Source of the DNA: Deltaproteobacteria bacterium
GTDB lineage: Bacteria; Desulfobacterota; Desulfobaccia; Desulfobaccales; 0-14-0-80-60-11
DNA length: 6,716 nt
NCBI GenBank assembly: GCA_016874945.1
Contig: VGSO01000164.1
Coordinates: forward strand, 1 to 6,716
Reading direction: 5' to 3'
Positions 4,429-6,716 of this stretch are shown piece after piece. Every line of letters begins with the position of its first letter. Positions within the stretch are counted from its first letter, which is position 1. The notes beneath the pieces are model-generated. The model saw only the letters and a list, made by a program, of their open reading frames with translations, was not told the DNA's origin and searched no databases. A program made the translations under genes and the position numbers.

Positions 4429-5388
4429 ATGGCTTTTACCCTTGGCAGGGATAAGACCTGGCGGCTGCTGGGGCTGCTGGGTATTCTCCTGATGGGCGCC
4501 GGCTGGTGGTGGGGCGCGGCGCTTAGTCGGGGTCCGGCCAGCCTACCGGCCGGCGAAACCGGCGCACCCGCGATGACCGGGGTGCGCCTGTTTTCCTGGC
4601 AGGACTCGCAACGCCGGGGCAGTTTGGAAATCGGCCGGATAGAGATGGTTCCCAAACGCTGGGGGATCTTTAAACTGGCCGACTTCAAAGACGTCCAGGC
4701 CTTTGATTGCCGGGTAAAGTTTGAAGCCTCCGCCCTGGACTCCATCTTCCAAGAGATGGGCGCCGTCCTCTTTCACCTGGCCCGGTCATCCCAGCCCAAA
4801 TCCCCGGTGATGAAGAACAATCCTGAGACGGGAGACGACAAGCCGGGACCCCCCATCCTGGTGGCGGTGCCGCCCAACATTACCGCCCAGAGCTTTTCTT
4901 GCGAAATAACGTATCCCCGGGCCCGGGTTCTCGGGGTGGCCGCGTCTGTGGCCACCCTCGCTCCCCCCCAACGGCAATTAAGTCTCTCCGGAGAAGTCAG
5001 GGTAACCTCCGGCCCGGGACAGCGCCTGAAAGCCGACCGCCTGATTTGGGACGTGGCGGCGGAGAGAATGCAGGTTCAGGGACCCTTTGAGTTCAACTCG
5101 GGGAAACGCCGGCTTAGCGGAATGGATGGTCAATTCTCCTTGGCCCGGGGGAAGATTTCTCCGCTCCCCGCCCAAGCTAAGATTGCCGCCGCTGAGTCCT
5201 CCTCGGCCTCTCCCCTCTCCCTTTTCCCCTTTATCGCGCCATTTGTTAAAGGTTCGAAGAAAAACGCCCTGATGCCTTTTATGCTCCTGGCCATGGGGCA
5301 AGCCCAGCCTGGCGGCGGCAATGACCCCCTCCCTTTTGGCAACCCTTTCGAATCCATGACCCCGGCGATTCCTGCGGCGCCGCGATAA
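4429..5388 (+). CDS. membrane-anchored protein with LptC/OstA-like region
   Basis: This 319-residue protein has a short positive N-terminus (GRDKTWR) and one hydrophobic segment (about residues 11-32), with the rest probably periplasmic. Residues 184-240 read LSLSGEVRVTSGPGQRLKAD, then RLIWDVAAERMQVQGPFEF, then a segment with LSGMDGQFSL. This is the strand pattern of LptC/OstA-type jellyroll proteins of lipopolysaccharide export, in which 'G-V-V--G--L-AD-L-W' is followed by a 'V-GP-----G----G' strand. The opening GVRLFSWQDSQRRGSLEIGR also suits LptC. It is longer than typical LptC (about 190 residues): there is an insertion near 120-150 (KSPVMKNNPETGDDKPGPP) and an unusual Ala/Pro/Ser-rich tail (244-319) containing SLFPFIAPFV and ALMPFMLLAM. 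No lptA or lptB is adjacent. Its ribosome-binding site is weak (AGGG, 12 bases upstream), suggesting coupling to the preceding gene. The LptC relationship is inferred from pattern only. Confidence 0.8.
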   Translation: MAFTLGRDKTWRLLGLLGILLMGAGWWWGAALSRGPASLPAGETGAPAMTGVRLFSWQDSQRRGSLEIGRIEMVPKRWGIFKLADFKDVQAFDCRVKFEASALDSIFQEMGAVLFHLARSSQPKSPVMKNNPETGDDKPGPPILVAVPPNITAQSFSCEITYPRARVLGVAASVATLAPPQRQLSLSGEVRVTSGPGQRLKADRLIWDVAAERMQVQGPFEFNSGKRRLSGMDGQFSLARGKISPLPAQAKIAAAESSSASPLSLFPFIAPFVKGSKKNALMPFMLLAMGQAQPGGGNDPLPFGNPFESMTPAIPAAPR

Positions 5389-5394
5389 CCTTTG

Positions 5395-5504
5395 ATACCA
5401 AGATGCAATCAAAAAGGTATTATTGTAGCGCAATTTATTGCGCATGAAAGGCGGGCGTGATAAATCACGCCCACAACTGTTGCCTTTCGACTGCGACTTG
5501 GTAT
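5395..5504. repeat. MITE-like element with terminal inverted repeats
   Basis: A perfect 8-base inverted repeat, ataccaag (5395-5402) and cttggtat (5497-5504), extends imperfectly inward for about 23 bases (both ends read ataccaag--gca-tc-aaa-gg). Inside are two perfect palindromes: gcgcaat/attgcgc (5428-5443, 2-base centre) and gggcgtga/tcacgccc (5453-5472, 4-base loop). At 110 bases and without coding capacity it fits a miniature transposable or structured repeat. No target duplication was identified. Confidence 0.6.
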
Positions 5505-5580
5505 GAGGCGGGGTAATCTCTGCAAGGGGCGCGGCTCCGCCTTACCGAAGTCTTTGGGTAATCGCCGCGGTAAAATTGTT

Positions 5581-5785
5581 TTATACCAAGTTCAGTTTCA
5601 GATGTAACTAATTCTATGGCTAACTTATTGATAATACAATTTCTTTTAACCGAAAACTGAAAACCGAAAACGGTATTAGCCGGAGGGGCTGCGGCTAAAG
5701 GCCAAATGGCGCACCCGCGCGGTCAGCCAGGCCGCGGCCTCCTCCACTTCCGGCCGGGTGGAATAACGCCCCACGCTGAGGCGCA
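5581..5785. repeat. direct repeat, right copy (3' end of desulfurase gene plus spacer)
   Basis: This is the intact partner of 3648-3815 in the same orientation. It runs from the spacer (ttatacc... at 5581, including another ataccaag at 5583-5590) through taacttattgataat and the heptamer array into the last codons of the desulfurase gene. The two copies bracket the two-gene module at 3923-5388. Confidence 0.8.
5650..5671. repeat. ccgaaaa heptamer array, copy 3
   Basis: About three units of ccgaaaa (one reads ctgaaaa), ending four bases from the desulfurase stop codon. It is the partner of the array at 3718-3748. Confidence 0.8.
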
Positions 5786-6716
5786 CCGCGCCCCGGGCGA
5801 TTTCCGGGGTCAGGCCCATGGCCTGGAGCACGTGGGAGGGCTTTTCCTCCCCGGAGTGGCAGGCGGCCCCCAGGGACGCGGCCAACTCCGGAAGGCCCTC
5901 CAGAATGGCGGCGCCGGACAGCCCGGGAAAGGAGACGTTCAGGGTGTTGGGCAGGCGCTCCATCTCCGGGCCGTTTAACACCAGAGCCGGGAATCCGGCC
6001 TTAAGCCGGGCATGGAGCAAATCCCGCAACTCCTGTAAATGGGCCATATCCTGTTCCAGGCCCTCCCGGGCCAGGAGGCAGGCTTCCCCCAGGGCCACGA
6101 TATAAGGCACGTTTTCCGTTCCGGGCCGGCGCCCACCTTCCTGCCCGGCGCCGTGGAGCAGGGGGGTGAACAACGCTCCGGGCCGGACATACAGCGCCCC
6201 CACCCCCTTGGGGGCGTAAAATTTATGTCCCGCCAGGGTCAAGAAATCCACCTTGAGCTCATCCACCTGGACCCGGACCTTGCCTACGCTTTGGGCCGCA
6301 TCGGTGTGGAACCAGACGCCGGCCTGCCGGGCCAGGGCGCCGATCTCCGCCAGGGGCTGGAGGGCGCCGGTCTCGTTATTGGCGTGCATGATGCTGATGA
6401 GGATGGTGTCAGGGGTGACGGCCCGGCGCACTGCATCCGGGTCCACGAGGCCGGCGCGGTCCACGGGAAGGAAAGTCACCTCAAAACCACGGCCCAACAG
6501 GTAAACGCAAGGGTTGAGCACCGCGGGATGCTCGATGGTGGTGGTGATGATCTGGCCCCGGCCGAAGTGCTCCGCCACCCCTTTGAGCACCGCGTTGTTG
6601 GCCTCGGTGGCGCCGCTGGTGAAGATGATTTCTTCGGCGCGGCAGCCCAGGAGCAGTCCGGTTTCCTCCCGGGCACGGACCACGGCCTCCTGGGCCCGGC
6701 GGCCCAGAGCATAGCC
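5676..6716 (-). CDS. cysteine desulfurase / selenocysteine lyase-like enzyme, 5' end cut by window
   Basis: This PLP enzyme of the NifS/IscS class-V aminotransferase fold takes sulfur from cysteine for Fe-S clusters, thiolated tRNA or cofactors. The open frame reaches the window edge: the residues before the GTG at 6683 read GYALGRRAQEA, a normal continuation of the family, so that GTG is not the start and roughly 35-40 N-terminal residues are missing. Key motifs are SGATEANN, TTIEHPAVL, MHANNETGALQP, HTDAAQ, the PLP lysine in AGHKF (codon 6222-6224), GQEGGRRPGTENVP, LPNTLNVSFPG, and the catalytic Cys in GAACHSGEEKPSHVL (codon 5859-5861). GAACHS, RPGTEN and ARGAVRLSVGR-STR resemble mammalian selenocysteine lyase more than E. 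coli IscS. No iscU, nifU or sel gene is visible to decide its role. The TAA stop lies against a ccgaaaa array, and a decayed copy of the 3' end lies at 3751-3815. Confidence 0.93.
   Translation of the reverse strand, partial: GYALGRRAQEAVVRAREETGLLLGCRAEEIIFTSGATEANNAVLKGVAEHFGRGQIITTTIEHPAVLNPCVYLLGRGFEVTFLPVDRAGLVDPDAVRRAVTPDTILISIMHANNETGALQPLAEIGALARQAGVWFHTDAAQSVGKVRVQVDELKVDFLTLAGHKFYAPKGVGALYVRPGALFTPLLHGAGQEGGRRPGTENVPYIVALGEACLLAREGLEQDMAHLQELRDLLHARLKAGFPALVLNGPEMERLPNTLNVSFPGLSGAAILEGLPELAASLGAACHSGEEKPSHVLQAMGLTPEIARGAVRLSVGRYSTRPEVEEAAAWLTARVRHLAFSRSPSG

Noticed and set aside
5521..5580. Possible terminator for the 4429-5388 gene (ttaccg/cggtaa and a T-rich stretch)
   Set aside because: The 6-base stem has a loop of about 20 bases and low stability, and it lies beyond the MITE-like element; not enough to call.
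3718..5671. CRISPR array suggested by repeated ccgaaaac units
   Set aside because: The units are contiguous 7-base tandem repeats with no spacers, and no cas gene is present.
6681..6683. GTG as the start of the cysteine desulfurase gene
   Set aside because: The frame stays open and family-like (GYALGRRAQEA) to the window edge, and the conserved N-terminal strand would be missing; the real start lies outside.

Overview
The window holds eight protein genes, one of them cut by the right edge, and an unusually dense set of small dispersed repeats in the spacers. GC-rich coding sequence, AT-rich spacers, the rpsU-yqeY pair, an SppA-type protease, a FlgM domain, an LptC-like protein and the repeat-laden spacers suggest a Gram-negative bacterium. 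A Desulfobacterota (deltaproteobacterial) lineage is my best guess, but this is inference and no marker here settles it.

Layout. On the minus strand at the left are a sirtuin deacylase (983-1747), then rpsU (470-670) and a GatB/YqeY protein (24-473), the last two joined by a 4-base ATGA overlap. rpsU has its own likely promoter, a leader hairpin and a strong Shine-Dalgarno. A 416-base divergent spacer with a double-hairpin element leads to a plus-strand pair: a lipoprotein-type SppA protease (2164-3102) and a FlgM-family protein (3178-3468). A 454-base repeat-rich spacer follows, with a large imperfect inverted repeat, a heptamer array and a decayed piece of a cysteine desulfurase gene. Then comes a two-gene plus-strand module with its own promoter: a small exported protein (3923-4405) and an LptC/OstA-like membrane-anchored protein (4429-5388). 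After a MITE-like element, a minus-strand cysteine desulfurase gene (5676-6716) runs off the right edge.

Most notable observation. The block 3648 to about 3815 is a diverged direct copy of 5581 to about 5785. It contains the same AT-rich spacer (41 of 55 positions identical without gaps), the same ccgaaaa heptamer array, the same TAA stop, and a frameshifted scrap of the desulfurase C-terminus. The two-gene module therefore sits between direct repeats derived from the 3' end of the desulfurase gene. This looks like the footprint of an old duplication or insertion and would allow loss or amplification of the module by recombination.

How the genes work together. rpsU and yqeY belong to translation and are probably co-expressed. 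SppA and the exported/LptC-like pair act in the cell envelope. The sirtuin, the FlgM homologue and the desulfurase have no partners visible here. I see no CRISPR array, tRNA, rRNA, transposase or phage gene.
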